64,000 bases of DNA. Origin: Rectinema subterraneum. GTDB lineage: Bacteria; Spirochaetota; Spirochaetia; Treponematales; Rectinemataceae. Numbering within the stretch: the first letter of the stretch is position 1; each line of letters begins with the position of its first letter. The stretch is from contig WESA01000002.1 of the NCBI GenBank assembly GCA_009768935.1, positions 109,278-173,277 on the forward strand. Reading direction: 5' to 3'. Positions 7,553-17,134 of this stretch are shown piece by piece. The notes below the pieces were generated by a model, which searched no databases, was not told the DNA's origin, and saw only the letters and a program-made list of their open reading frames with translations. Both the position numbers and the translations under genes were made by a program.

Positions 7553-8872
7553 ATGGCTACGACGATCATTATGCCGAAGCTCGGCAATACAGTAGAATCG
7601 AGTGTGATTCTGTCATGGAAAGTCAAACCGGGGGATGCTGTCAAAGCGGACACAGTGCTCTGCGAAATTGAAACCGACAAGGCGACTATGGATGTACCCG
7701 CAGGGCTCGAAGGCACGGTGCTCGCGCTTCTGCACAAAGAAGGCGACGATGTGCCCGTGCTCGAGCCGATTGCGGTCATCGGCGCTCCGGGTGAGCCAAT
7801 AGGTGAACCAATGCCAGAAAAGAAAAGTTCCGAATCAGAGCCCGCCGCCCAGACAGCCCGGCCTGCTCAGCCTTCTTTGGCTGATCATTCTGCCTCGACC
7901 GCGGAGCCTGCTGCAGCCGAAAAGCATGCAAGCCCGCGCGCCCGGCAGGCCATGTTCCAGCTTGGTGTCGATATCGAAGCAATTCCACTAGGGAGTGGTC
8001 CGCAAGGAAGGATTATCGAGCGCGATGTGATTGCGGCGTCGTTTGCCGAGCCAAAAGCCGCCGATGGCATAGCCAGCCAGACAACTCAGGCGGCGGCCCA
8101 GGAGGCGCAACCTGCAACCGCAGCGCAGCCTGCGGCGCAGCCCGCACCTGCAGGCCAATCCCCAACGCAGCCCGCCCAGGAATATGAGACCATCTCTCTT
8201 ATCGGCATCCGCAAGCGCATCGCAAACCGTATGCGCGAATCCATCCAAACCACGGCTCAGTACACCGAACACAGTTCTGCCGATGCAGAGCGCCTCCTTG
8301 CCCTTCGCGCGCGGCTCAAAGCACAAAAAAATCCCGAGCTTTCGGGCATAACCATAGGCGACCTTGTGCTCGCTGCGGTGATCAAAGTTCTGCCAGAGTT
8401 CCCGGAATTCAATGCGCATCTTGAAGAAGGGACACTCAAACTCTACAAGCCGATTCATCTTGGAGTCGCGGTGGATACGCCAAAGGGCCTTATGGTACCG
8501 GTGGTCCGCAATGCACAAGCGCTCTCTCTCAGCGCGCTTTCCAAAGAAGTAAAGCGTCTTGCCCAAGCTTGCCAGAACGGGACCATCGACCCCGACTCGC
8601 TTTCAGGCTCAACCTTCACCGTGACCAACCTCGGCGCCTATGGCATCGAGCAATTTGCGCCCGTTATCAATGCGCCGGAGACAGCGATTCTCGGGGTGTG
8701 CGCAATCCGTCCTGCGCTCATCCAGAAAGAAAAAGGCATCGAAACCCGCATGCGCATCGGGCTGTCACTCACCGCGGATCATCAAGTGATCGATGGCGCG
8801 TACGCCGCGCGATTCCTTGCAAGGCTGGCCGAGGTCATCACTGACATTGATTTTCTATTTATGTCATTTTAG
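7553..8872 (+). CDS. 2-oxoacid (or acetoin-type) dehydrogenase E2, dihydrolipoyl acyltransferase
   Basis: This 439-residue protein has three domains. A single lipoyl domain at 1-80 has lipoyl-Lys43 in ETDKATMD. A peripheral-subunit-binding domain lies near 125-160 (ASPRARQAM, then GPQGRIIERDVI). An Ala/Pro/Gln-rich linker leads to the catalytic domain with active-site His410 and Asp414 in DHQVIDG. It transfers the acyl group from E1 to CoA and forms the core of the complex. The start at 7553 is chosen for its AAGGAAGG site and because the lipoyl domain begins there. The order E2-E3-E1 is unusual; most operons begin with E1. Single lipoyl domain and neighbours fit an acetoin or other specialised 2-oxoacid complex as well as pyruvate dehydrogenase. 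Confidence 0.93.
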   Translation: MATTIIMPKLGNTVESSVILSWKVKPGDAVKADTVLCEIETDKATMDVPAGLEGTVLALLHKEGDDVPVLEPIAVIGAPGEPIGEPMPEKKSSESEPAAQTARPAQPSLADHSASTAEPAAAEKHASPRARQAMFQLGVDIEAIPLGSGPQGRIIERDVIAASFAEPKAADGIASQTTQAAAQEAQPATAAQPAAQPAPAGQSPTQPAQEYETISLIGIRKRIANRMRESIQTTAQYTEHSSADAERLLALRARLKAQKNPELSGITIGDLVLAAVIKVLPEFPEFNAHLEEGTLKLYKPIHLGVAVDTPKGLMVPVVRNAQALSLSALSKEVKRLAQACQNGTIDPDSLSGSTFTVTNLGAYGIEQFAPVINAPETAILGVCAIRPALIQKEKGIETRMRIGLSLTADHQVIDGAYAARFLARLAEVITDIDFLFMSF

Positions 8873-8883
8873 GAGATAGATAT

Positions 8884-10341
8884 ATGGCTCATTATGATGT
8901 TGCGATACTAGGCGGCGGCCCCGGAGGCTACCTAGCAGCTGAACGCCTTGCTGAAGCCCATCTGCGCGTCGCGCTCATCGAAAAAGGCGATATCGGCGGG
9001 ACCTGCCTCAATATCGGCTGTATCCCGACCAAAACCCTTCTCAACAGCGCAAAGCTCTATACCCATGCGAAAGAGAGCTCACCATTCGGCATCGAAACCG
9101 AGGGAGTTCGCGTAAACTGGCAGCGTACACTCGAATGGAAGAATGAAGTCGTCACCCGCCTGCGCCGCTCCCTCGAGCTCACCCTCAAGAAAGCGGGAGT
9201 CGAGATTGTCCGCGGTTCAGGCATGCTCACAGGCGCCAAGACAATCGAAGTCCGGCCCGAGACAAAAAACCAGAAAGCGCTCTCCGAACCGGCAGGCACT
9301 GCATCGGCAAACCTTGCGTCGGCAGACCTTGCGCCGACCGGCCCCCTGCAGCTCGAAGCCGACCAAATCATCATCGCAACAGGCTCCTCGCCCATTCTGC
9401 CACCTATTCCGGGCACTGCGGGCAACCCCGCCATCAAAGATTCGACCGGCCTGCTTTCACTATCGGAAATTCCACAGAAGCTCTGCATCATCGGCGGCGG
9501 CGTCATCGGCGTCGAATTTGCAAGCCTTTTTTCGGCTCTCGGTTCCAGGGTAACCGTCATCGAAATGATGGACGAAATCGTTCCCGTAATGGACCCACAG
9601 ATGGCTATGATGCTGAGAAATGCGCTCAAGCAGGTTACCTTTTTGCGCAGTACCAAAGTAACTGCGGTTAACGGGAACAAGGTTGAATACCAGACTAAAA
9701 CTGGCGAGCAGGGCTCCGTAGAAGCCGACATCGTGCTCATGTCGGTCGGGCGCAAAGCGAATATCGAAGGCTGGGGCGCACAGGAAGCCGGCCTCGAGAT
9801 CAAGAATCGCAGCATCGCAACAGACGAGCACATGCGCACCAATCTGCCCGGTGTCTGGGCTATCGGCGATGTTACTGGCAAAAGCCAGCTTGCTCACGCC
9901 GCGTATCGCATGGCGGAAGTCGCAGTCGCCGATATCCTCGCCCGCCGCACTGGACAGCACGGCCCGCAGATATTTGTACCCGAGACCGTGCCCTGGGCGC
10001 TTTACTCCATGCCGGAGGCGGCAGGCGTCGGCTACACCGAAAGCGAAGCAAAGGCCAAAGGCTACGAAATTGAAGTCATTCGCTCGCCTTACGGAGTTTC
10101 TGGCCGCTTTATCGCAGAAAATGGATTCAGCGCACCGGGCTCCATTAAAATCATTATGGAAAAGGACAGCCAAAGACTTCTAGGGATTCACCTTCTGGGC
10201 CCCTATGCATCTGAACATATCTGGGGCCTAGCGCTTGCCCTTGAACGCAGGCTGCCCTTGTCGGCCTTGCAAAATATGGTCTTCCCGCATCCGACAGTAT
10301 CAGAAGTGATACGCGAAGCCGCATGGAGTGCGCACAAATAA
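8884..10341 (+). CDS. lpdA: Dihydrolipoamide dehydrogenase (E3)
   Basis: This 485-residue flavoprotein has the FAD dinucleotide fold (AILGGGPGGYLAAERLA), the redox disulfide Cys41/Cys46 (GGTCLNIGCIPTK), the NAD-binding fold (IIGGGVIGVEFASLFSALGS), the second FAD motif (GVWAIGDVTG) and the C-terminal interface motif FPHPTVSEVIREA with the catalytic His and Glu. It reoxidises the lipoyl groups of the E2 encoded 11 bases upstream and makes NADH. An insert of about 30 residues rich in Ala/Ser/Thr (around residues 122-155, with repeats such as SANLASADLAPTG) interrupts the first half and is not typical of the family. No lipoyl domain is fused to it. Confidence 0.95.
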   Translation: MAHYDVAILGGGPGGYLAAERLAEAHLRVALIEKGDIGGTCLNIGCIPTKTLLNSAKLYTHAKESSPFGIETEGVRVNWQRTLEWKNEVVTRLRRSLELTLKKAGVEIVRGSGMLTGAKTIEVRPETKNQKALSEPAGTASANLASADLAPTGPLQLEADQIIIATGSSPILPPIPGTAGNPAIKDSTGLLSLSEIPQKLCIIGGGVIGVEFASLFSALGSRVTVIEMMDEIVPVMDPQMAMMLRNALKQVTFLRSTKVTAVNGNKVEYQTKTGEQGSVEADIVLMSVGRKANIEGWGAQEAGLEIKNRSIATDEHMRTNLPGVWAIGDVTGKSQLAHAAYRMAEVAVADILARRTGQHGPQIFVPETVPWALYSMPEAAGVGYTESEAKAKGYEIEVIRSPYGVSGRFIAENGFSAPGSIKIIMEKDSQRLLGIHLLGPYASEHIWGLALALERRLPLSALQNMVFPHPTVSEVIREAAWSAHK

Positions 10342-10374
10342 TTGCCAATTACTCGTAATATAAGGAGTTAGAAT

Positions 10375-12831
10375 ATGCCAAAATCATTGCCTATTGAACC
10401 AAGTCAAGTCCGCAAAAGCGGAACATTGAAGATTCCCGAAATCCCCCTCAATCAATACACGCGCAACATCGATGCCGAGCGCGCCCGTTTCGGCAACGAA
10501 GGCTTGCGCGCAATACTCCACGACATGATCATCGTGCGCGAATTCGAAACGATGCTCAACTCGCTCAAGACGATGGGTGCGTGGGAAGGCATCGAATACA
10601 ACCATAAAGGGCCTGCCCACCTTTCGATCGGTCAGGAAGCGGCGGTTGTCGGCCAGGCGGCAGCCCTCGATCCCGAAGATTTCATTTTTGGCTCGCACCG
10701 CAGCCACGGCGAGATTCTTTCCAAGTGCCTCTCAGCAGCGCGCAAACTCGACGAACCACGCCTCCAATCCGTTATGACATCGTGGCTAGATGGTGAAACA
10801 CTTGAGTTTGCAAAGCGAATGCCGCACTCTGATACATTTTCGCTCGCGCGCAATTTTATCGTGTTCGGCACCCTTGCGGAGATTTTTGCGCGCAAAGCCG
10901 GATTCAATCGCGGCATGGGCGGCTCGATGCATGCCTTCTTCACGCCGTTCGGATCAATGCCAAATAACGCAATAGTCGGTGGCTCGGCCGATATCGCCCT
11001 CGGCTCGGCCCTCTTCAAACGCATCAACAAAAAACCCGGCATTGTCATTGCAAACATCGGCGACGCGTCGATGGGCTGCGGCCCTGTGTGGGAAGCTATG
11101 ATGATGGCTTCGATGGACCAGTACCGGACGCTCTGGCCTGAATCAGCAGGCGGCGCGCCTCCTATCCTCTTCAATTTCTTCAACAATTTCTATGGAATGG
11201 GCGGCCAGACCTATGGCGAAACAATGGGATTCGGCGTGCTCGCGCGTGCCGGCGCAGGCGTCAATCCCGAGGCAATGCATGCCGAGCGTGTCGACGGCCT
11301 CGATCCCCTTGCGGTTGCGGATGCCGTTCTCAGAAAAAAGAAAATCCTCCTCGAAGGCAAGGGTCCGGTGCTCCTCGATACCATCACGTATCGAATTTCC
11401 GGCCACTCTCCCAGCGACGCGTCGAGCTACCGCACCAAAGAAGAAATCGAAGAATGGCAGAAAAACGACTCCATTGCAGAGTTATCGCAGTATCTCCTCA
11501 AGCACAGCATAATCAGCGAGTCCGACCTCGCCGCCATGCGCAACGAAATCCATAGCACAATCTTCGAAGCAGTAAAGCTAGCGACCAACGAATCGGCCTG
11601 CCCCCGCGCCGATGGCAAATTCATCGAATCGGTCATGTATTCCAACAAAAAAATCCTGAAACTCGAAGACCGCGAGCCTGAGGTGCTGCAGGCAGGCGAG
11701 GACAACCCGCGCGTGCAAGCGATAGCCCGCCGCGCCCGCTATGCCTTCGATGCGGACGGCAAGGCTCTGCCAAAAAACAAAGTCTACCAGTTCCGCGACG
11801 GCATTTTCGAAGCGCTCCTCTATCATTTCAAAGCCGACCCCACCCTCGCTGCCTGGGGCGAAGAAAATCGCGACTGGGGAGGGGCCTTTGCCGTCTACCG
11901 CGGGCTCACCGAAGCGCTGCCATATCCACGACTTTTCAACAGTTCGATTTCCGAAGGCGCCATTGTTGGTTCAGGCGTGGGCTACGCGCTTTCCGGAGGG
12001 CGGGCGGTCGTCGAACTCATGTACTGCGATTTTCTTGGCCGCGCAGGCGACGAAATTTTCAACCAGGCTTCCAAATGGCAAGCCATGTCGGCAGGCGTGC
12101 TCAAAATGCCACTTGTCATCCGCGTATCCATCGGCAACAAGTACGGCGCACAGCACAGCCAGGACTGGTCGGCGCTGGTCGCGCACATTCCCGGACTCAA
12201 GGTGTACTTCCCGGCGACTCCCTACGATGCCAAGGGCATGATGCACCTGGCCCTAAGCGGCACCGATCCGGTCGTGTTCCTCGAAAGCCAGCTTCTGTAC
12301 GATATCGGCGAACAGTTCGAGAAAGACGGCGTTCCGCAGGGGTATTACGAGCTGCTGGAGGGCAAGCCCGCCGTCAGAAAGCCCGGAAAGGATCTTACGA
12401 TCGCGACCTACGGCGCGACACTCTATCGTGCCCTCGAAGCGGCCCGAATTCTTGAGGAAAAGTACGGCATCTCCACGGAAGTCATGGATCTGCGCTTCCT
12501 CGCCCCCTTCGACTACGAGCCGCTCATCGAGAGCGTGCGGAAGACCGGCAGGCTTGTACTTGCATCCGACGCGGTCGAGCGCGGCTCCTTCCTGCATACC
12601 ATTGCGTCGAATGTGCAGACCCTGGCTTTCGACTGGCTCGATGCGCCCGTTGCGGTCGTCGGCTCGCGAAACTGGATTACGCCCGCCGCCGAAATGGAAA
12701 GCATTTATTTCCCCCAGCCACAATGGATTGTTGACACGGTGCACGAGCGAGTGCTGCCCCTTCCAGGCCACACGCCTTCAAGCGTACAAACCGCGCAGGA
12801 TATCGCACGACGCTACAGGGCTGGCGTATAA
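10375..12831 (+). CDS. Thiamine-diphosphate dehydrogenase E1, fused alpha and beta subunits
   Basis: This 818-residue protein joins the two E1 subunits in one chain. The alpha half (about 35-430) has [31 protein letters not shown] and the ThDP region. The last reads [15 protein letters not shown] where most E1 proteins have GDG, and then [11 protein letters not shown]. It also carries an insert of about 50 residues between SHGEIL and GGSMH. The beta half (from about 460) has [45 protein letters not shown] and the C-terminal transketolase domain. It decarboxylates a 2-oxoacid or, as in acetoin dehydrogenase, cleaves a ketol, loading the E2 lipoyl group. The substrate cannot be told from sequence; the sugar/polyol operon argues against a housekeeping pyruvate dehydrogenase. 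Confidence 0.88.
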   Translation: MPKSLPIEPSQVRKSGTLKIPEIPLNQYTRNIDAERARFGNEGLRAILHDMIIVREFETMLNSLKTMGAWEGIEYNHKGPAHLSIGQEAAVVGQAAALDPEDFIFGSHRSHGEILSKCLSAARKLDEPRLQSVMTSWLDGETLEFAKRMPHSDTFSLARNFIVFGTLAEIFARKAGFNRGMGGSMHAFFTPFGSMPNNAIVGGSADIALGSALFKRINKKPGIVIANIGDASMGCGPVWEAMMMASMDQYRTLWPESAGGAPPILFNFFNNFYGMGGQTYGETMGFGVLARAGAGVNPEAMHAERVDGLDPLAVADAVLRKKKILLEGKGPVLLDTITYRISGHSPSDASSYRTKEEIEEWQKNDSIAELSQYLLKHSIISESDLAAMRNEIHSTIFEAVKLATNESACPRADGKFIESVMYSNKKILKLEDREPEVLQAGEDNPRVQAIARRARYAFDADGKALPKNKVYQFRDGIFEALLYHFKADPTLAAWGEENRDWGGAFAVYRGLTEALPYPRLFNSSISEGAIVGSGVGYALSGGRAVVELMYCDFLGRAGDEIFNQASKWQAMSAGVLKMPLVIRVSIGNKYGAQHSQDWSALVAHIPGLKVYFPATPYDAKGMMHLALSGTDPVVFLESQLLYDIGEQFEKDGVPQGYYELLEGKPAVRKPGKDLTIATYGATLYRALEAARILEEKYGISTEVMDLRFLAPFDYEPLIESVRKTGRLVLASDAVERGSFLHTIASNVQTLAFDWLDAPVAVVGSRNWITPAAEMESIYFPQPQWIVDTVHERVLPLPGHTPSSVQTAQDIARRYRAGV

Positions 12832-12850
12832 AGTCAAAAAAGTTAAAAAA

Positions 12851-12863
12851 GGGGTCAGACCCC
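12851..12863. repeat. GGGGTCAGACCCC inverted repeat, copy 1
   Basis: A 13-base near-palindrome between the E1 stop and the ribosome site of the PHP gene, flanked by A6 on the left and GT6 on the right. The RNA could form a GGGGT/ACCCC stem with the A and T tracts pairing further, so it resembles a weak intrinsic terminator or REP-like element. A second copy is at 17109. Confidence 0.7.
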
Positions 12864-12885
12864 GTTTTTTAAAAGGAGACTTGCT

Positions 12886-14304
12886 GTGCAGCCAGATTAT
12901 CCTAGGATTGATATCAAAATTGCCGAGTCTATCATCGCGGACCCTGCCAGGTCGCCAGGAGAGCGCCTTGAGGCGCTTTCGGCGATCGCAAGGGCAATGG
13001 GGCTCAGGCTGCAGACAGGGCCAGCGCGGCGCCCGCCTGCGCGCTCGGGCGAATCCAACAACCACATCCATACGTGTTACAGCTTTAGTCCGTACACGCC
13101 TGCGGGGGCAGCGCTCGCGGCGCGCAGGGCCGGCCTCGACGTGGCGGGTTCCGTAGACCACGACTCGTACGCGGCCGCGGGCGAAATGCGCGCCGCTTGT
13201 GCCATGCTCGACCTTGGCGTCGTCACAGGTTTTGAACTGCGAGTGTCCCTCAAAGCCGCTGCTCACGAGTTCCCCGAAGCAACCGCGCGCCTCCTCACCG
13301 AGCGAAAACTCAACAATCCCGACTCGGCAGGTATCATCTACATGACAATTCAGGGCGTACCAGCCTCTGCGCGCGCTGAGGTCGAGGCTTTTCTCGAGCC
13401 TGTCCGGAGCGCCCGCTATGCGCGCACCGAGCGCATGGTCGAACGCGCCAATGCCCTGCTCTCCTCGTTCGGCCTGCCATCAATCAATTTCAAAAACGAC
13501 ATCGTAGACAGATCCAAATTCGCAGAAGGTGGCACGATCACAGAGCGCCACCTTCTTGCTGCAGTCTCGCGCTCTATGCTCTCGGCCATGCAGCCTGGCC
13601 CTGCTCTTGTCGATTGGCTCGAGGCAAAACTAGGCCTTGCGCTCAGCGCATCCCAGCGGCGCCTGCTGTCCGACCCCGAAAATCCCTTTATCATGTACGA
13701 CCTTCTGGGATCTCTCAAAGCCGGCTTTCTCGACCGCATTTTCATTCAACCAGACGAAGAATGCGTCGATGTCCGCGATGCCATCGCCCTCGCCAGGCGC
13801 ATCGGCGCAATCGCTGCCTACGCGTACCTCGGCGATGTCGCAGAGTCTCCCACCGGCGACAAAAAAGCCGAAAAATTCGAGGACGAAGTGCTGGATGAGC
13901 TCATGCCGGCCCTCAAGGAGCTCGGCTTCCCTGCCATCACGTATATGCCCCCGCGCAATACCAAAGCCCAGCTTTCGCGCCTGCAGAAACTCTGCGCGCA
14001 ATATGATTTTATGGAAATTTCAGGAGTCGATATCAATCAGCCCCGCCAATCCTTCAGATGCCCGGAGCTTCTGGAGCCTGAATTCCGCCATCTCGACGAT
14101 GCGACATGGGCCATGGTCGCCCACGAAGCGCTCAGCTCGATCGACCGGCGCTTCGCCTTCTTTGCAAACGACAATCCGTTTGCGCGCCTCCCCATTAAAG
14201 AAAGAATTTCATTATATTCAAAGGCAGGCAGGGAAATCGACTTTGCTGATCCTTATTCCCTGGAAAGAATTACAAACTCGCTTCTCAAGGAGAAGTTCCT
14301 ATGA
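12886..14304 (+). CDS. PHP-domain phosphoesterase of unknown specificity
   Basis: This 472-residue protein starts at a GTG with AAAGGAG seven bases upstream. The metal-binding PHP motif is SNNHIHTCYSFSPYTP (about residues 57-72), followed by GLDVAGSVDHDS. Further His/Asp ligands are expected but hard to pin down. PHP proteins hydrolyse phosphoesters with a di- or trinuclear metal site. It lies between the dehydrogenase complex and the SDR gene, whose start overlaps its stop by four bases (ATGA). A phosphatase in the same operon as a sugar kinase is odd and may act as a detoxifying or metabolite-repair enzyme. That is inference, and the protein is much longer than HisJ-type phosphatases. Confidence 0.75.
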   Translation: MQPDYPRIDIKIAESIIADPARSPGERLEALSAIARAMGLRLQTGPARRPPARSGESNNHIHTCYSFSPYTPAGAALAARRAGLDVAGSVDHDSYAAAGEMRAACAMLDLGVVTGFELRVSLKAAAHEFPEATARLLTERKLNNPDSAGIIYMTIQGVPASARAEVEAFLEPVRSARYARTERMVERANALLSSFGLPSINFKNDIVDRSKFAEGGTITERHLLAAVSRSMLSAMQPGPALVDWLEAKLGLALSASQRRLLSDPENPFIMYDLLGSLKAGFLDRIFIQPDEECVDVRDAIALARRIGAIAAYAYLGDVAESPTGDKKAEKFEDEVLDELMPALKELGFPAITYMPPRNTKAQLSRLQKLCAQYDFMEISGVDINQPRQSFRCPELLEPEFRHLDDATWAMVAHEALSSIDRRFAFFANDNPFARLPIKERISLYSKAGREIDFADPYSLERITNSLLKEKFL

Positions 14305-15578
14305 AAATTAAAGTGACTCCTTCGGCAATAGCCCCGATTGTGCGCGGCCTTATGCTCTCGCGCGCATCGTTTTCCTGCATGGTGAAAACGCGTCCGGAGA
14401 GCTTTGCCTGCCCCGGCGAGCGCACAAATGAGAGCGCCGATGGGCCTATCGATAGGCGCCCCGAAGAGCGCGCCGAAGAGCACATTCGCCTTGTCCTTGA
14501 TGGCATTCTGCCCCAGAGCGAAATCGAGGATGCCGAGCTGGCACAAGCTTTGCAGCACTCGCTCACGCAGCCCCAAGCCCAAGCCATTCGACGGCAGCTT
14601 CGTATCGGCGATGTGTGCCTCGATATTATGGGCGCGGCAGGCGCATCCATTGCACTGCTAGACCTTGTGCCGCTCGAACCCCTGGACCGCCGATATCAGA
14701 TGATGGTCCAGTCGCCCGGCGATGCTTCGCTTCTTTCGAGCGCTTCGAGAGCTTCAGTGGTAAGGGGCAAAATTGCTCTTGTAACAGGCGGAGCGCAAGG
14801 CTTCGGCGCTGAAATTGCTCGAGGTCTCGCGCATTCGGGAGCTGTCGTCTGGATTGCCGATATTAACCTTCCAGCCGCGCAATCCTTCGCACAGACGCTT
14901 TCGTCCGAGACAGGCACACCTTCTGCCTTCGCGATCGATATCGATGTGAGCAGCGAAGCCTCTGTTCAGCGTGCGTTCGAGATAATCGCCCTGACCACAG
15001 GCGGGCTCGATCTCGTTATTTCGAATGCAGGCATTCTCAAGGCTGGTTCTTTGCTCACTCAGCCTGTCCAGGAATTCCGCCTCGTCAACGAGGTCAACTA
15101 TGTCGGTTTTTTCAATATCGCCCAGCATGCAGCACGGCTTTTACGCCTGCAGTGGCTGGGAGCTCCAGACTGGTTCACCGATATCATCCAGATCAATTCC
15201 AAATCGGGTCTTCAAGGCTCGAACAAAAACAGCGCGTATGCCGGCTCGAAATTCGGCAGCATCGGACTTGTACAGAGTTTTGCACTTGAGCTTGTTGAGT
15301 ATCGCATCAAGGTGAATGCGATCTGTCCCGGAAACTTTTTCGATGGGCCGCTCTGGTCGGATCCTCAGCGAGGGCTTTTTGTCCAGTACCTCAATTCAGG
15401 CAAGGTGCCCGGCGCGAGGACAATCGAGGATGTCCGCGCTTTCTATGAATCGAAAGTACCTATGGGGCGCGGCTGTTATGGACCTGATGTGCTGAAAGCG
15501 ATTTACTATCTTGTTGAGCAAGTATATGAAACAGGACAGGCTCTGCCTGTGACTGGCGGCCAGGTGATGCTGAACTGA
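14301..15578 (+). CDS. SDR-family dehydrogenase with an N-terminal extension
   Basis: This is a 425-residue protein. From about residue 153 it is a classical short-chain dehydrogenase: VTGGAQGFGAEIARGL (NAD(P) binding), NAG motif ISNAGILKAG, catalytic Ser in INSKSG and YAGSKFG (Tyr-x3-Lys). The first ~150 residues are not SDR. They include IVRGLMLSRASFSCMVKTRP and may form a separate small domain I do not recognise. It likely oxidises or reduces a sugar alcohol or its phosphate, sorbitol-6-phosphate dehydrogenase type being the nearest general idea. The start overlaps the PHP stop by four bases, and AAGGAG precedes it. Ten bases separate it from the FGGY kinase. Confidence 0.85.
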   Translation: MKIKVTPSAIAPIVRGLMLSRASFSCMVKTRPESFACPGERTNESADGPIDRRPEERAEEHIRLVLDGILPQSEIEDAELAQALQHSLTQPQAQAIRRQLRIGDVCLDIMGAAGASIALLDLVPLEPLDRRYQMMVQSPGDASLLSSASRASVVRGKIALVTGGAQGFGAEIARGLAHSGAVVWIADINLPAAQSFAQTLSSETGTPSAFAIDIDVSSEASVQRAFEIIALTTGGLDLVISNAGILKAGSLLTQPVQEFRLVNEVNYVGFFNIAQHAARLLRLQWLGAPDWFTDIIQINSKSGLQGSNKNSAYAGSKFGSIGLVQSFALELVEYRIKVNAICPGNFFDGPLWSDPQRGLFVQYLNSGKVPGARTIEDVRAFYESKVPMGRGCYGPDVLKAIYYLVEQVYETGQALPVTGGQVMLN

Positions 15579-15588
15579 AGGAGTCGCT

Positions 15589-17103
15589 ATGACCGATGCA
15601 ATTGCAGTCCTTGATATCGGGATGACAAACAAAAAAGTCGTGCTCTATTCGACCGAACTTGCCTTGCTGGACGAAAAAAAGCGCGTATTTGCGCCCCTCA
15701 TGCTCGATGGGCTCGAAACGCACGATCTTGCAGCGATGGAACGCTGGTTTCTGTCCACGCTGAGGGAATACTCGCAGCGCTTCCACATCAAGGCGATTGC
15801 GGTGAGTACGCACGGCGCGACATTTGTCTGCACCGACAGCGAAGGCAACCCTGTCGCTCCTTGCATTTACTATACGCATGAGCCGAGCCAGGACTTTCAC
15901 GAACGCTTCTTTGCACTTGCCGGCGAGCGAAAAATGCTCCAAGCGACTACCGGAACTCCGGATTTTTCCGCACTCATAAATCCTGCCAAGGGGCTCTTTT
16001 TTCTGAACGAGAGATATCCGCGCAAATTCACCTCGGCGCGATGGGTTCTGTCCTATCCTCAGTACTGGGGCATGCGGCTCACCGGCAAACCATCTGCCGA
16101 AGGCACCTATATTGGCTGCCATACCTTCCTTTTCGATTGGGAGCGCGGTACATATTCAAGTGTTGCCGACGCGCTCGGCATCCGTGATAAATTGTCCCTG
16201 CCCATCGGACAGGCATGGGAAGTCCTCGGAACCATCAAACCCGAAATTGCTCAGCAAACCGGTCTTCCGCCCGATACCATCGTCACACTCGGAATCCACG
16301 ATTCCAACGCTTCGATTCTGCCGCACCTCGCAAGCGCAGCCGGGCGCGATTTCGTCCTGAATTCCACAGGGACATGGTGTGTCCTCATGCATCCTGTCGA
16401 AAAATACGGCTTCGAGCCCGATGAGCTTGGCAAAGTCGTGTTTTTCAATAGATCCGCCTGGAATACACCCATCAAAACTGCAATTTTCCTGGGCGGAAAA
16501 GAGTACGAAGCATGGATACAGATCATCGCTTCCCTGCAGGGTCATGCTTCGAAGGATCTGCCCGCCCCCACTCAGGAGGATTACCAGCGCGTGCTCAAGG
16601 AGCAGCGCTATTTCATTCTGCCCGAAATCGTCCCGGGTTCAGGGCAATTCCCCGGCTCCATTGCGCGCGCGGTGGAAAATGGCAAGGTTTTCCTTTTATC
16701 AGAGATCGAACAGGGCCGGGATGTACCGGTGTTCCTGAAGGAGCCGCGCATCGGGCAGGCGGTGCTCAACCTTTCGATTGTGCTTCAGACTGAGGTCGCG
16801 CTCCAACGGACAGGGCTCGCAGAAGGCGCGGAAATTCTGACCGAAGGCGGCTTCCGCAACAACAGCGATTACAACAGGCTCCTCGCCTCTGCCTTCCCCG
16901 AAAATTCCATCTATCTTACCGACCTCAAGGAAGCCACAAGTTTCGGTACAGCGATGACAGCGCTTGCGGCACTCAACCATATCGACCCGAAGGAATTGAC
17001 GAGATTTATTCACATCGAAAAGGCGCTCGTCGCCCCGATGCTGCCTTCAGAGACTTTAGGCGCTTACCGGAATGCCTGGCACGCGCGCATGCAAAAAATT
17101 TAA
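15589..17103 (+). CDS. FGGY-family carbohydrate kinase
   Basis: This 504-residue protein has the actin-like ATPase/sugar kinase fold. The N-terminal phosphate loop is AVLDIGMTNKKVVLY. AVSTHGATFVCTDSEGNPV is the first subdomain, LGIHDSNASILPHL carries the probable catalytic Asp, and LNSTGTWCVLM is the second nucleotide-binding loop. A C-terminal EGGFRNNSDYNRLLASAFP segment completes the fold. It phosphorylates a sugar or polyol with ATP. Rhamnulokinase and fuculokinase relatives share this layout, but the substrate is not clear. It sits between the SDR and SorE-like genes with an AAGGAG site, so it probably acts on a ketose formed or used by those dehydrogenases. Confidence 0.88.
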   Translation: MTDAIAVLDIGMTNKKVVLYSTELALLDEKKRVFAPLMLDGLETHDLAAMERWFLSTLREYSQRFHIKAIAVSTHGATFVCTDSEGNPVAPCIYYTHEPSQDFHERFFALAGERKMLQATTGTPDFSALINPAKGLFFLNERYPRKFTSARWVLSYPQYWGMRLTGKPSAEGTYIGCHTFLFDWERGTYSSVADALGIRDKLSLPIGQAWEVLGTIKPEIAQQTGLPPDTIVTLGIHDSNASILPHLASAAGRDFVLNSTGTWCVLMHPVEKYGFEPDELGKVVFFNRSAWNTPIKTAIFLGGKEYEAWIQIIASLQGHASKDLPAPTQEDYQRVLKEQRYFILPEIVPGSGQFPGSIARAVENGKVFLLSEIEQGRDVPVFLKEPRIGQAVLNLSIVLQTEVALQRTGLAEGAEILTEGGFRNNSDYNRLLASAFPENSIYLTDLKEATSFGTAMTALAALNHIDPKELTRFIHIEKALVAPMLPSETLGAYRNAWHARMQKI

Positions 17104-17108
17104 GAAAA

Positions 17109-17121
17109 GGGGTCAGACCCC
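17109..17121. repeat. GGGGTCAGACCCC inverted repeat, copy 2
   Basis: Same 13-base element as at 12851, again exactly between a stop codon (17101-17103) and the ribosome site of the next gene (AGGAGG at 17122-17127). Preceded by GAAAA but with no T tract after it. Confidence 0.7.
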
Positions 17122-17134
17122 AGGAGGTAAATGT

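Noticed and set aside
13025..13200. Candidate mobile element boundary because of very high G+C in the PHP gene front
   Set aside because: There are no inverted ends, target duplications or transposase. The high G+C continues through the neighbouring operon genes.
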